Assembly: GCA_002817055.1 (NCBI GenBank)
Contig: MUCU01000008.1
Span: forward strand, 1 to 23,715
Origin: SAR202 cluster bacterium Io17-Chloro-G7
GTDB lineage: Bacteria; Chloroflexota; Dehalococcoidia; UBA3495
Reading direction: 5' to 3'
Length of the DNA: 23,715 bases
Below, piece after piece: positions 14,819 to 22,348 of the stretch (positions are counted from its first letter, which is position 1; each line of letters begins with the position of its first letter). The translations under genes and the position numbers were made by a program. The notes below the pieces were generated by a model. It made no database searches, had not been told where the DNA came from, and worked only from the letters and a program-made list of their open reading frames with translations.

Positions 14819-15616
14819 CTAATAATGTATGGCCCTGCCCACGCCGCCACCGGCGGCTATGGTATCTCCATTTATCGCTATCGATTTGGGCGATGCCAGG
14901 AAAGCCACCACGTAGGCAATCTCCCGAGCGTCGATCATCCGCCGCACCGTGTTGCTTTCGGCATACCGGCGCTCCACTTCTTCGGTGGAAATGCCTTGGC
15001 TGCGGGCCTGCTCTTCGATCATGCCAGGAATCCTTTCGGTCCAGGTTAACCCTGGGTGAACCACGGTTACGTTAATGCCGAAGGGACCCAACTCGTCCGC
15101 CAAGTTCTTGGTCATAGCCGCCACCGCCACGTTCCGAATACTGCCGACGATCGACCCAGATTGGCGCGCCGCCATACCGCTGATGTTGATTATGCGCCCC
15201 CATCCTTGGGTGTGCATGTAGGGCGCTACTTCCCTGGCGCAGCGCAGGTACCCCATCACCTTCACGTTCATGTCTTCCCAGAAATATTCTTCCGTCACGT
15301 CGGCCAATCCAGGCGCCGGACCGCCGCCGACCCGCGCTGCGGAATTTACAAGGATGTCCACGTGGCCCATCGCCGTCGCCGCCTGACTAACCATTGACTG
15401 CACGGACTCTTCATTGCCGGTATCGACGATAATGGGAATAATCCTCCGGCCCGTTTCCTCAGCCAGTTCCTTGGCTGTGGCTTCCAATTCTTCCCGGCCC
15501 CGGGAAGCTATGGCCACGTCCACGCCTTCCCTGGCCAGTTCCCTGGCAATGGCTTTCCCTATGCCCCGGCTCCCGCCGGTGACAATGGCTGTCTTCCCGC
15601 TCAACTCCAAGTCCAT
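14819..15616 (-). CDS. SDR-fold protein lacking the catalytic Tyr-Lys pair
   Basis: A 265-residue SDR homologue with an intact cofactor motif TGGSRGIG (13-20), VDTGN at 64-68 and Ser146 (INIS). The active-site YxxxK is absent: in GSIVGSIRNVAVAAMTK, Gly158 aligns with Tyr and Asn162 with Lys. The NNAG motif is NSAAR (91-95). The rest (LADELGPFGINVTVVHPG) is well conserved, so this is not random decay but a divergent SDR type, possibly non-catalytic or using other residues. AAGGAG lies 7 nt before the ATG. It is probably the last gene of the unit with the FAD and [2Fe-2S] subunits, 155 bp downstream of the latter. Confidence 0.88.
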   Translation of the reverse strand: MDLELSGKTAIVTGGSRGIGKAIARELAREGVDVAIASRGREELEATAKELAEETGRRIIPIIVDTGNEESVQSMVSQAATAMGHVDILVNSAARVGGGPAPGLADVTEEYFWEDMNVKVMGYLRCAREVAPYMHTQGWGRIINISGMAARQSGSIVGSIRNVAVAAMTKNLADELGPFGINVTVVHPGLTWTERIPGMIEEQARSQGISTEEVERRYAESNTVRRMIDAREIAYVVAFLASPKSIAINGDTIAAGGGVGRAIHY

Positions 15617-15648
15617 GTTGCCGCTCCTTTGTTAACCTGATCCTCATC

Positions 15649-15688
15649 AACTCCTGGCGGACAGCTTTAATTCCTGGCGGACAGCTTT
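15649..15688. repeat. Tandem duplication of a 20-bp unit
   Basis: Two adjacent units (15649-15668 and 15669-15688), 19 of 20 identical, each containing TCCTGGCGGACAGCTTT. It lies in the gap between the SDR and the [2Fe-2S] subunit gene. Confidence 0.8.
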
Positions 15689-15771
15689 GGCCCGCCGGTG
15701 ATTGCCGTGGCTCAAGGTCTCTGGATTCCGGCCGCAATGACCCACTGGTAACCGAGCGGTCCCCGGTTTCT

Positions 15772-16236
15772 CTACTCCGATTTGGCGGCGGCCATGATTG
15801 CCTCCACCACTTTGGAGTAACCGGTGCATCGGCAAAGGTTGCCACCAATGGCGAACTTTACCTCTTCTTCTGTGGGAGTCGGGTTTTCCGCCAGCAGCCC
15901 GACGCCGGACATGATCAGTCCCGGCGTACAGTAACCACACTGCAAACCGCCGTAGTCAACAAAAGCTTGCTGCACCGGATGCAACCTGTTCCCTTGGGCC
16001 AAACCTTCAACGGTGGTAACTTCGCCATTCCGCGTACTCAAGGCAAGGACCATGCAAGAGGTTACCGCTTTTCCGTTGAGCAGCACCGTGCAGGCTCCAC
16101 AGTCCCCTTCGTCGCATCCTTTTTTGGTTCCGGTCAGGCCAATTTCATCTCGCAATGCGTCCAGCAATGAGCAAAATGGCTCCAACAGCACCTGGCGTGT
16201 TTGACCGTTGACCGTTATCATCAGTTCTTTTTTCAT
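15772..16236 (-). CDS. [2Fe-2S] subunit of an XDH/CO-dehydrogenase-family molybdenum hydroxylase
   Basis: A 154-residue electron-transfer subunit with two [2Fe-2S] clusters. The N-terminal ferredoxin-type domain has C41, C46, C49 (GCDEGDCGAC) and C61. The C-terminal helical domain has C100 and C103 (CGYC) and C135 and C137 (LCRC). All eight ligands are present and the length is normal. GAGGA sits 7 nt upstream of the ATG. It is cotranscribed with the FAD subunit gene 81 bp upstream. The catalytic large subunit that should complete the enzyme is not adjacent. The one at 7.3-9.6 kb on the plus strand is the only candidate in the window. Confidence 0.95.
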   Translation of the reverse strand: MKKELMITVNGQTRQVLLEPFCSLLDALRDEIGLTGTKKGCDEGDCGACTVLLNGKAVTSCMVLALSTRNGEVTTVEGLAQGNRLHPVQQAFVDYGGLQCGYCTPGLIMSGVGLLAENPTPTEEEVKFAIGGNLCRCTGYSKVVEAIMAAAKSE

Positions 16237-16317
16237 TGGTTTTTCCTCAGCATCTAATCCCCCTTTTCGTTAATATGGGTTGAATATGGGTCGCGAAAAG
16301 GGGTCGGGGGAATTTCC

Positions 16318-17241
16318 CTAAGCTATTGCTTCCACTGCCAAGCGCCTCTGAGCCTCGAAGGAGATCGGGCCGGTTTTGGCCATCCCAATGGCTTGCTCCA
16401 GCGTGCGTGACGTCAGCACCCCCACCAAGTCCTTGCGGTGTCCTGCTGAACCTCGCACGTCGTCGATGGGTGTTGCGCATTCCTGAGCTGCCAGGGCGGC
16501 TTGGGCGACCAACTCGGGCGTAATAGTCTGACCCCTTAGGACATCTTCCGCAGCGTAGGCCCGGATGGGCGTGGGCGCCACCGCACCCAAAGCAATCTTC
16601 ACGTCTGCGCACACGCGGCCCCGGTCTTGCAAGGAAACCATTGAAGCCACACCCAAGGTGGCAATATCCATGGCCCCTCTCGGACTATGCTTAATGTAGA
16701 GGGAACCGGACACCCTGGGCGGTGGCGGCAATACAATTTCCACCAAGAGTTCGCCAGCTCCCAGCACTGTTCTGCCTGGGCCCGTAAAGAACTGGTCCAG
16801 CGGGACAGTTCGTTCCCCTGCCGGTCCGGAAATCCGGCATTGGGCATCGAAAACCAACAACGCTGGCAACGTGTCGCCAGCCGGTGAGGCGTTGCAAACG
16901 TTGCCCCCCACCGTAGCCAGATTTCGGATTTGCACACCAGCGAATGCCGATGCGGCGGCAGCCAATGCCGGGTACCTTTGCCGGATTACTGGGTTGGTCT
17001 CAAGCTCTCTTACCGTCACCAGGCAACCCAAGCGCAGCCCGGTCCGGGTGGTGAAGCTGCTGCGCTTTAACCCGGCCACGTTTCCAATATTGATCACATA
17101 GCTGGGTTGCCATGTGCCCTGTCGCCAACGGACCAAAAAATCGGTGGTACCGGCGACAATCCGTGCCTGGTCGCCGTGCTCTTCGGCCAACGCGATGGCA
17201 TGCCGCAAGTTGCGGGCTTCCAGATACTCGAATCTGCGCAT
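16318..17241 (-). CDS. FAD-binding (medium) subunit of an XDH/CO-dehydrogenase-family enzyme
   Basis: A 307-residue subunit passing electrons from the Fe-S clusters through FAD to an acceptor. The FAD-binding motifs AGTTDFLV (30-37) and IRNLATVGGNVCNASPAGD (105-123) are present, followed by the CO-dehydrogenase flavoprotein C-terminal domain. GGAGG lies 5 nt before the ATG. It starts 17 bp after the MBL-fold gene and precedes the [2Fe-2S] subunit, matching the M-S part of the standard operon but without an L gene. The hydroxylated substrate cannot be inferred. Confidence 0.94.
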   Translation of the reverse strand: MRRFEYLEARNLRHAIALAEEHGDQARIVAGTTDFLVRWRQGTWQPSYVINIGNVAGLKRSSFTTRTGLRLGCLVTVRELETNPVIRQRYPALAAAASAFAGVQIRNLATVGGNVCNASPAGDTLPALLVFDAQCRISGPAGERTVPLDQFFTGPGRTVLGAGELLVEIVLPPPPRVSGSLYIKHSPRGAMDIATLGVASMVSLQDRGRVCADVKIALGAVAPTPIRAYAAEDVLRGQTITPELVAQAALAAQECATPIDDVRGSAGHRKDLVGVLTSRTLEQAIGMAKTGPISFEAQRRLAVEAIA

Positions 17242-17258
17242 TCATTCCTCCCGTTTAA

Positions 17259-18092
17259 TCACAGTACCTGCCATACCCGACGGTCTTGGAGACGCACGAT
17301 TTTCCCGAAACCCGGCGCGGCCATGTGGACCGCAGCCACTGGGATGCCTTCCCTTTCCAGTCTTTCCATCAGGTCCCTGCGGGTAATTCTCGTTTGGGCG
17401 GGGTCAATGTCCGCTCTGGACACCCAGTCTGTCTCGTGGACCTGCACTGTGTTGTGTAGCACATCGCCAAGAATTAGGCCTCCTTGGCCTCCCGAGTTGA
17501 TCATAATACTCATGTGGCCCGGTGTGTGGCCTGGCGTTGGTAGCGAAGTTAGTTCCCCGGTCAAGGCCGTCTCACCATCCATGAACTCGATTACACCCAG
17601 GTCTTCTAGAGGCCAAACGCATTCGGGAGCGTTGGGGAACCTGGTTTCAACCAGTGCAGGGTCGTGACAAGCTTCCCAGTCCTTGGAACTCATCCAGTAT
17701 TTTGCGTTAGGGAAAGTCGGCTCGTATTTTCCGTCTTTGGAAAGCAGATTCCAGCCAATGTGGTCCCGGTGTAGGTGGGTAAACACCACCATGTCCACGT
17801 CCTCGGGCTGGGTGCCGGTGGCTTTCATATTATCAATAAGCAGTCCCCAAGGGGATTTGCCATCGACATTGGGTCCCATGCCTGTGTCCACAGCGATTGT
17901 CTTGCCTTCGGAGCGGACTAGGAAGCAGGCCAAATTGAATTCGACTTGGTGGTCGTCGTTCAAATGGTGCCCCAGATGTTCCCAATTTTCTTCCGGAATA
18001 TCCGGGAAGAAGTTACAAACGTCAAAGGCCAAAAGCCCGTCGGTTATTGAGGTGATTTCCACGTTGCCGATGGTTAGCTTGTTGCTTGGCAT
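17259..18092 (-). CDS. Metallo-beta-lactamase-fold hydrolase
   Basis: A 277-residue metal-dependent hydrolase of the quorum-quenching lactonase/MBL type. Zinc ligands are visible: H106-L-H108-R-D110-H111, H189 in TPGHTPGH, D210 in ILGD, and probably H256. No signal peptide is present, so it is probably cytoplasmic. I chose the ATG at 18092 rather than a frame opening at 18236 because GGAG stands 6 nt upstream of it and a strong promoter lies between the two. It is the first gene of an operon with the FAD and [2Fe-2S] subunits, so it may open a lactone or ester made or used by the molybdenum hydroxylase. That link is inference. Confidence 0.92.
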   Translation of the reverse strand: MPSNKLTIGNVEITSITDGLLAFDVCNFFPDIPEENWEHLGHHLNDDHQVEFNLACFLVRSEGKTIAVDTGMGPNVDGKSPWGLLIDNMKATGTQPEDVDMVVFTHLHRDHIGWNLLSKDGKYEPTFPNAKYWMSSKDWEACHDPALVETRFPNAPECVWPLEDLGVIEFMDGETALTGELTSLPTPGHTPGHMSIMINSGGQGGLILGDVLHNTVQVHETDWVSRADIDPAQTRITRRDLMERLEREGIPVAAVHMAAPGFGKIVRLQDRRVWQVL

Positions 18093-18180
18093 CGTTTTTC
18101 TCCTTTGTCCATTTGGAGGAGGTGCTATTGATGAGCGTAAATTTAAATCAATATATGCACGCGAGTAGGAGCACGCCGAG

Positions 18181-18210
18181 ATTATACGGGGAATCAAGAG
18201 GCGGTGGCAA
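18181..18210 (-). promoter_or_regulatory. Sigma-70-like promoter of the MBL/XDH-subunit operon
   Basis: In the minus direction, TTGCCA (18205-18210) and TATAAT (18181-18186) are separated by 18 bp: a perfect -10 and a one-mismatch -35. Transcription would start near 18174, leaving a leader of about 80 nt before the MBL start codon. Confidence 0.7.
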
Positions 18211-18251
18211 TGCGGACTTACCCAGACAAGGGGCATAGTGGTCCGGATGCC

Positions 18252-19460
18252 CTAAGATGACCGTCTGTCGGCGACAACCTGTCCGTTTTTTAGGACCAAA
18301 AGGGGGTTGTGAAGGTTCTCAACGTCGTCCAAGGGGTTTTGCTTTACGACCATAAGGTCCGCAACTTTCCCCACTTCCACGGTCCCGTAGTCTTGGCCTG
18401 CCCCACAGAGCTGGGCCGCACTGATAGTGGCGGCCTGTAAAGTTTGCCAGGGCGTTGCGCCGTCTTTGACCCATAACCCCATTTCCAGCAAGGCCGATTC
18501 CCGCAAGGGAATAATGTCCGAGCCCAAGGCCATTTTAACCCCTGCGTTAAGAGCGGCTTGGAACCAGGCTTTGTGCTCACCACTGGCGGCGTCGGCACGC
18601 CGGATGAGGTCCGGCGCCATAGCCCTTCGTTCCACCCAGCCCTTTTCCAGGTCGGTCTCGGCCTGCTGTGGGGTTAGGTGGGAAATCGCCAGCGTTGGCA
18701 CGTACCAGGTGTCGTGCTCCAGTAGGGTCTGGATGCATTCCTCGTCCATAATGTAGCCATGCTCCACCGTGTGTGCGCCGAGACGGGCGGCTGTTTTCAC
18801 CGCATCGGGATTGGTGGCGTGGGCCATGACTTTGAAGTCCCGCTGGCTACAAATAGCGAAGGCCGCTTCCAATTCTTCCCTAAGCAAGAAAGAGTGGTGA
18901 TGCCGGTCCCAGGCCGGTCCCATGATACCGCCGCTAAGGTTGAGCTTGATGTGGTCCACACCGTTTTTCATTTGGTCGCGTATTGCTTGGACGAAGCCGA
19001 AGGGGCCGTCACACTCCCTGGCGTGACCCGAGGTTAGAAAATGGCCTCCCGTGGTGGTGAGGAAGTGACCGCAGGCGAAAATTTGGGGCCCGGCCAGTTG
19101 TCCGGCAGCGAAAGTCCTCTTCCAGGCAACGTCCATGAAATTGGCTGCGCCGCCCGTCCGCACGCCAACGATGCCGGACTCGGTCAAGCCTTGCATCAGG
19201 TTTTGGCCGAACCGGGCTGTCTGTTCCGGAACACTAGGTACTGCGGGAGACGAGTACTCGGGGTGAATATGAATATCCCACAAGCCCGGCAATAGGTATC
19301 CGCCAGCCAAGTCGATCACCAGAGCGTCTTGAGTAGCAGGCGACCGGTTGCCGGCCAGAATTTCACTAATCCGCCCATTCTCAACAACTACGCTGGCTTC
19401 GGGGACCGGCGCTGGGTTAACGCAGTCGACGAGGTTGCAGTTGGTCAGGACGAGGCCCAT
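18252..19460 (-). CDS. Amidohydrolase-superfamily protein (imidazolonepropionase/prolidase-like)
   Basis: A 402-residue metal-dependent hydrolase of the amidohydrolase TIM-barrel superfamily. The N-terminal beta-sandwich (1-55) leads into GLWDIHIHPE, with metal ligands H64 and H66. K172 (DHIKLNLSGG) is a candidate carboxylated lysine, H214 (AHATN) and H234 (VEHGYIMDEE) follow, and D315 (LGSDI) completes the site. The C-terminal KVADLMVVKQNPLDDVENL segment is typical. Related enzymes cleave Xaa-Pro dipeptides or cyclic amides; the exact substrate is open. A GGAGG lies 5 nt upstream of the ATG. It lies 122 bp downstream of the FAD oxidoreductase and 159 bp upstream of the MBL gene, all on the minus strand. 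Confidence 0.92.
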   Translation of the reverse strand: MGLVLTNCNLVDCVNPAPVPEASVVVENGRISEILAGNRSPATQDALVIDLAGGYLLPGLWDIHIHPEYSSPAVPSVPEQTARFGQNLMQGLTESGIVGVRTGGAANFMDVAWKRTFAAGQLAGPQIFACGHFLTTTGGHFLTSGHARECDGPFGFVQAIRDQMKNGVDHIKLNLSGGIMGPAWDRHHHSFLLREELEAAFAICSQRDFKVMAHATNPDAVKTAARLGAHTVEHGYIMDEECIQTLLEHDTWYVPTLAISHLTPQQAETDLEKGWVERRAMAPDLIRRADAASGEHKAWFQAALNAGVKMALGSDIIPLRESALLEMGLWVKDGATPWQTLQAATISAAQLCGAGQDYGTVEVGKVADLMVVKQNPLDDVENLHNPLLVLKNGQVVADRRSS

Positions 19461-19582
19461 TTTATCCTCCGGGGATTGTTTGAGCAGACCCTCTCGTAGG
19501 TTCTCTCAGGTTAACCCATAGTCTGATACTTCTCTGAATCTTCATGGGAGGCTCTCAAGCGAAAAGGAATTTGCGGACAGGC

Positions 19583-20794
19583 CTAAGTTCTCCCGGTCAC
19601 GCATCTGGCCGGGTCGGCCTCTGCCAAGACTTGGGGTCGGTGCCCGGTGTGAATATATTCGGCCAGCAATTTCGCGGCCATTGGTCCTCTGCCAAATCCG
19701 GACGAAGCCAACCCGCCTACAATAAATAGGTTTTGGTGATTGGGAATCTTACCGATTATAGGCTTGCCGTCCAGGGAAAAAGGCGTGACTCCCGACCACG
19801 TCCGCACTATGGGCAACTGCGCGACCAAGGGAATTATCTCCGCAACGTGACCCTTATTCACCTCAATGCCCTCTGCGTCCACCTTTTGCTCATACCCGAG
19901 AAGTTCCCGGTCGCCGCCGAAGACTATCTCTCCGGTCTTGGTCTGACGCCCGTAGAGGTGCCGGGTAGTCCTTGTGCCGTCCCGGTGGGTCAGTTCCGGT
20001 GGGACGCCAGGCTTATCTGAATCCGAAGCGGGCGAGTCGGCGGCCCAACTGGATTCCGATTCAACGGCGCTTATGACGTGATGCACCCAGGGAGGAAGTA
20101 CCGCGGTGGCCCACATTTGGCCCCGCACCGGCACGATGGGAATCGTCAAGCCCAGCAAATCTCCCAACGGACCGCACCACGCCCCCGCCGCTAGGACCAG
20201 GTTCCCGGCCCGGAATTCATCCTCCGGCGTTAAAGCGCTCCATGAGCCGTCACCCAGCGGGGTCAATTCGGTTACCGGACTATTGGTCACCACCCTTGCG
20301 CCGCAGCTTTGGGCCGCTGCGGCGAAACCACGCGTCGCTTTAACCGGGTCCGCTTGACCTCGACCGGGAACTTGGATGAAACCCAACAGGTGCGGGCTCG
20401 CTTCCGGTTCGATGGAACGGGCCTCCCTGGGGGAAAGTAGCTCCAAGTCGTAGCCTAAAGACCTGAGTTGCAGGACTTTGGCGCAACCGAACTCATATTG
20501 GGCGGGAGTTTGTATGGCCTGTAAACCGCCGGATTGACGAAATTCTATATCGTAGCCCAGACCGATTTGAAAGTCCTTGAAAAGCTCCAGGCTACCCATG
20601 GTTAGGTAGGAGCGAAGGTCCGGGGAGTTGCCCCAACCGATGCCACCCATTCCGCCAGCATTAACGCCGGAGGCCTCTGAAGCGATTTCGCCACGCTCTA
20701 GCAAGGTCACCCGGCGGCCACGCTGAGCAAGGTAGAATGCTGTGCACACGCCAGCGATGCCGCCGCCGATTATCAATACGTCAGATTCTGTCAT
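19583..20794 (-). CDS. DAO-family FAD-dependent oxidoreductase
   Basis: A 403-residue flavoenzyme related to glycine/D-amino-acid oxidases and sarcosine oxidase beta subunits, which oxidise the C-N bond of amines. The FAD dinucleotide motif GGGIAG (10-15) ends with E34 (LLERGEIASEASGVNAGG). GLASSGFGRGPMAAKLLAEY near the C-terminus closes the FAD site. The middle insert (about 250-280) is polar and variable. The length fits the family. GAGGGG precedes the ATG closely. A good promoter lies about 120 bp upstream. The following amidohydrolase could supply an amino-acid-like substrate, but that is inference. Confidence 0.92.
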   Translation of the reverse strand: MTESDVLIIGGGIAGVCTAFYLAQRGRRVTLLERGEIASEASGVNAGGMGGIGWGNSPDLRSYLTMGSLELFKDFQIGLGYDIEFRQSGGLQAIQTPAQYEFGCAKVLQLRSLGYDLELLSPREARSIEPEASPHLLGFIQVPGRGQADPVKATRGFAAAAQSCGARVVTNSPVTELTPLGDGSWSALTPEDEFRAGNLVLAAGAWCGPLGDLLGLTIPIVPVRGQMWATAVLPPWVHHVISAVESESSWAADSPASDSDKPGVPPELTHRDGTRTTRHLYGRQTKTGEIVFGGDRELLGYEQKVDAEGIEVNKGHVAEIIPLVAQLPIVRTWSGVTPFSLDGKPIIGKIPNHQNLFIVGGLASSGFGRGPMAAKLLAEYIHTGHRPQVLAEADPARCVTGRT

Positions 20795-20920
20795 ATCCCC
20801 TCAACACAAGCTGCCGGTGCAAAAACTGGTGCTCTTATTTCCTGCGTTACTAGCCCCCTTCATTCGGGGATTCAATTCATCCGGTTGGGAGGCGTAGCGA
20901 GTATCTCGGGCGACGCCATA

Positions 20921-20949
20921 AATATACGGATCGCCGTAGGCGTTTACAA
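20921..20949 (-). promoter_or_regulatory. Sigma-70-like promoter of the FAD oxidoreductase gene
   Basis: In the minus direction, TTGTAA (20944-20949) and TATATT (20921-20926) are spaced by 17 bp, four and five matches to consensus. The start near 20914 would give a leader of about 120 nt, beginning with a GGCGT/ACGCC hairpin (20891-20917) and later a CCCC/GGGG hairpin (20855-20869). Confidence 0.6.
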
Positions 20950-21161
20950 GCGGCTATAGGAAGAGTAATCGCCGAGGCTTACTATTTGCCGTCAGATTGA
21001 GCCCTTCTCGCTCAGCCCGTCGCACCACTGTGGAGGACGAAGTGGACTCGCCCTCCGATACAGACGCTATACCGCTCAGCAGGCATCTTGTCACAAAAAG
21101 GGAAGCTAGGATTTATGACTGGGGACGCAGAGGCTGTTTGAGGCACTTGGTGACAAGAGTA

Positions 21162-21183
21162 GCGCCGCTGGTTAGAGCGGCGC
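21162..21183 (-). terminator. Hairpin downstream of minE
   Basis: GCGCCGCT (21162-21169) pairs perfectly with AGCGGCGC (21176-21183) around a 6-nt loop. In the minus direction it is followed by TACTCTTGTC, a weak T-rich tail, 63 bp after the minE stop. It is a possible terminator of minCDE. Confidence 0.45.
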
Positions 21184-21246
21184 AATTGTCGATTCAAAAA
21201 ATGTGGGCCAACTGGGTTAACGTGGATCCAGCGGCACTAAACGAGA

Positions 21247-21537
21247 CTACGTAGCCGTGACCAACCGGTCGAGTTCCTTAACTTGAATGTTGGAAACCAG
21301 GACCATTAACTCATCCAGACGGCGGATTTCAAACTCCATGAAATCTTCCTCGACAACCAGGTAGCGGGAAACCACTTCATAGATTTCCGTTTTCAAGGAT
21401 TCCATCGTTTCCGGAGGCAGGTCAAGACGGTCGTGCATCAACACCAACTGAAGGCGCTGCCTGGCAGTATCCTTGGTGTTTTCCCGCTCCTTGGAAAAAT
21501 CCCGTTGGTTTAGCAACCACCGCAAAAACTCAAGCAT
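21247..21537 (-). CDS. minE: Cell-division topological specificity factor MinE
   Basis: A 96-residue MinE. The N-terminal MLEFLRWLL helix is the membrane-targeting segment. The anti-MinCD region follows, with the hallmark ARQRLQLVLMHDR (about 25-37), and then the dimerisation domain ending in EFEIRR. MinE displaces MinC from MinD and stimulates MinD ATPase to place the division site at mid-cell. I chose the ATG at 21537 because it begins exactly at the conserved MLEF and overlaps the minD stop by 8 nt, implying coupled translation. The gene is the last of the min operon. Confidence 0.94.
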   Translation of the reverse strand: MLEFLRWLLNQRDFSKERENTKDTARQRLQLVLMHDRLDLPPETMESLKTEIYEVVSRYLVVEEDFMEFEIRRLDELMVLVSNIQVKELDRLVTAT

Positions 21538-22348
21538 GAGAATAGGCGCTCCCGTTAATCCCAACCAGGCCCTTGAACTTGGCCAACAGTCCGGATTTGG
21601 ATTCGATTTCCATCAATGGGACTTCGTCCCCGTCTACCCTGGCGGCAATCCGCAAAAAAGCGGCGCCAGCGGCTGCTTTTTTGTCGTGAACCACCGGAAC
21701 ACCCTTGTTGGCTGCGGTGATGGTCTTTTCGTCTGCCGGGACCAAACCCAAGACGTCGACGGCCAGCAAGCTGACCACGTCCCGCTGGTCCATCATGTCA
21801 CCGCGTTTGACCATATCCGGATTGATACGGTTGATGATCAACTTGGGCCTTTGCAGTTCCGCAGACTCCAACAAACCGATTACCCTATCGGCATCCCTGA
21901 TAGCTGAAACTTCGGGCGTGGTTACGATGATGGCCTCTTTGGCTGCTGTGACAGCGTTCTTGAAGCCTTGCTCAATTCCCGCCGGGCAGTCCATCAGGAC
22001 GTAATCAAACTCTTCTTCCAACTGGGCGCATAGTTCTCGCAGTTGGTCCGGGTCGATACTATTCTTGTCCCTGGTTTGGGCTGCGGGAATCAAGTAGAGC
22101 TCATGCTGGCTTTTGTCTCGGATCAATGCTTGATGGAGCTTGCATTCGCCTTCGATCAGGTTGACCAAATCGTAGACGATACGGTTTTCCAGTCCCATGA
22201 CCACATCGAGATTGCGCAGACCGATGTCGGTGTCTATCACAACGACCCTTTGCCCTCGCATGGCCAGGCCGGTGCCAATGTTTGCTGTGGCGGTAGTCTT
22301 GCCGACCCCGCCTTTGCCGGAGGTAATGACGATTGTTCTACCCTTCAT
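21530..22348 (-). CDS. minD: Septum-site-determining ATPase MinD
   Basis: A 272-residue ParA-family ATPase. It has the deviant Walker A KGGVGKTT (12-19), with the signature Lys before the glycines, then VIDTDIGLRNLDVVMGLENR (38-57) and Walker B VLMDCPAGIE (117-126). A C-terminal amphipathic helix (SGLLAKFKGLVG) anchors it to the membrane when ATP-bound. MinD recruits MinC and is released by MinE. I placed the start at MKGRTIVITS because the standard MinD N-terminus begins there; a further in-frame start 13 codons upstream would overlap minC more deeply. The start overlaps the minC stop by 11 nt. Confidence 0.95.
   Translation of the reverse strand: MKGRTIVITSGKGGVGKTTATANIGTGLAMRGQRVVVIDTDIGLRNLDVVMGLENRIVYDLVNLIEGECKLHQALIRDKSQHELYLIPAAQTRDKNSIDPDQLRELCAQLEEEFDYVLMDCPAGIEQGFKNAVTAAKEAIIVTTPEVSAIRDADRVIGLLESAELQRPKLIINRINPDMVKRGDMMDQRDVVSLLAVDVLGLVPADEKTITAANKGVPVVHDKKAAAGAAFLRIAARVDGDEVPLMEIESKSGLLAKFKGLVGINGSAYSHA

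Larger units (their letters stand above)
20795..21246. other. 452-bp gap between the FAD oxidoreductase and minE
   Basis: It contains the promoter and leader hairpins of the FAD oxidoreductase gene (20855-20949) and a hairpin (21162-21183) that may end the Min transcript. I see no gene in 20950-21160 or 21184-21246. Confidence 0.6.

Noticed and set aside
18093..18236. Longer N-terminus for the MBL-fold protein
   Set aside because: The extra 48 codons span the strong promoter and have no homologous character; the ATG at 18092 has a good ribosome site.
21150..21210. tRNA-like sequence (GCTGGTTAGAGCGGCGC followed by GTCGATTC)
   Set aside because: It resembles a tRNA D-arm and T-loop but there is no room for an anticodon arm and no acceptor stem; the bases form a simple 8-bp hairpin instead.
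20997..21254. 85-codon plus-strand ORF between the FAD oxidoreductase and minE
   Set aside because: No recognisable features; it contains the hairpin and overlaps the minE end.
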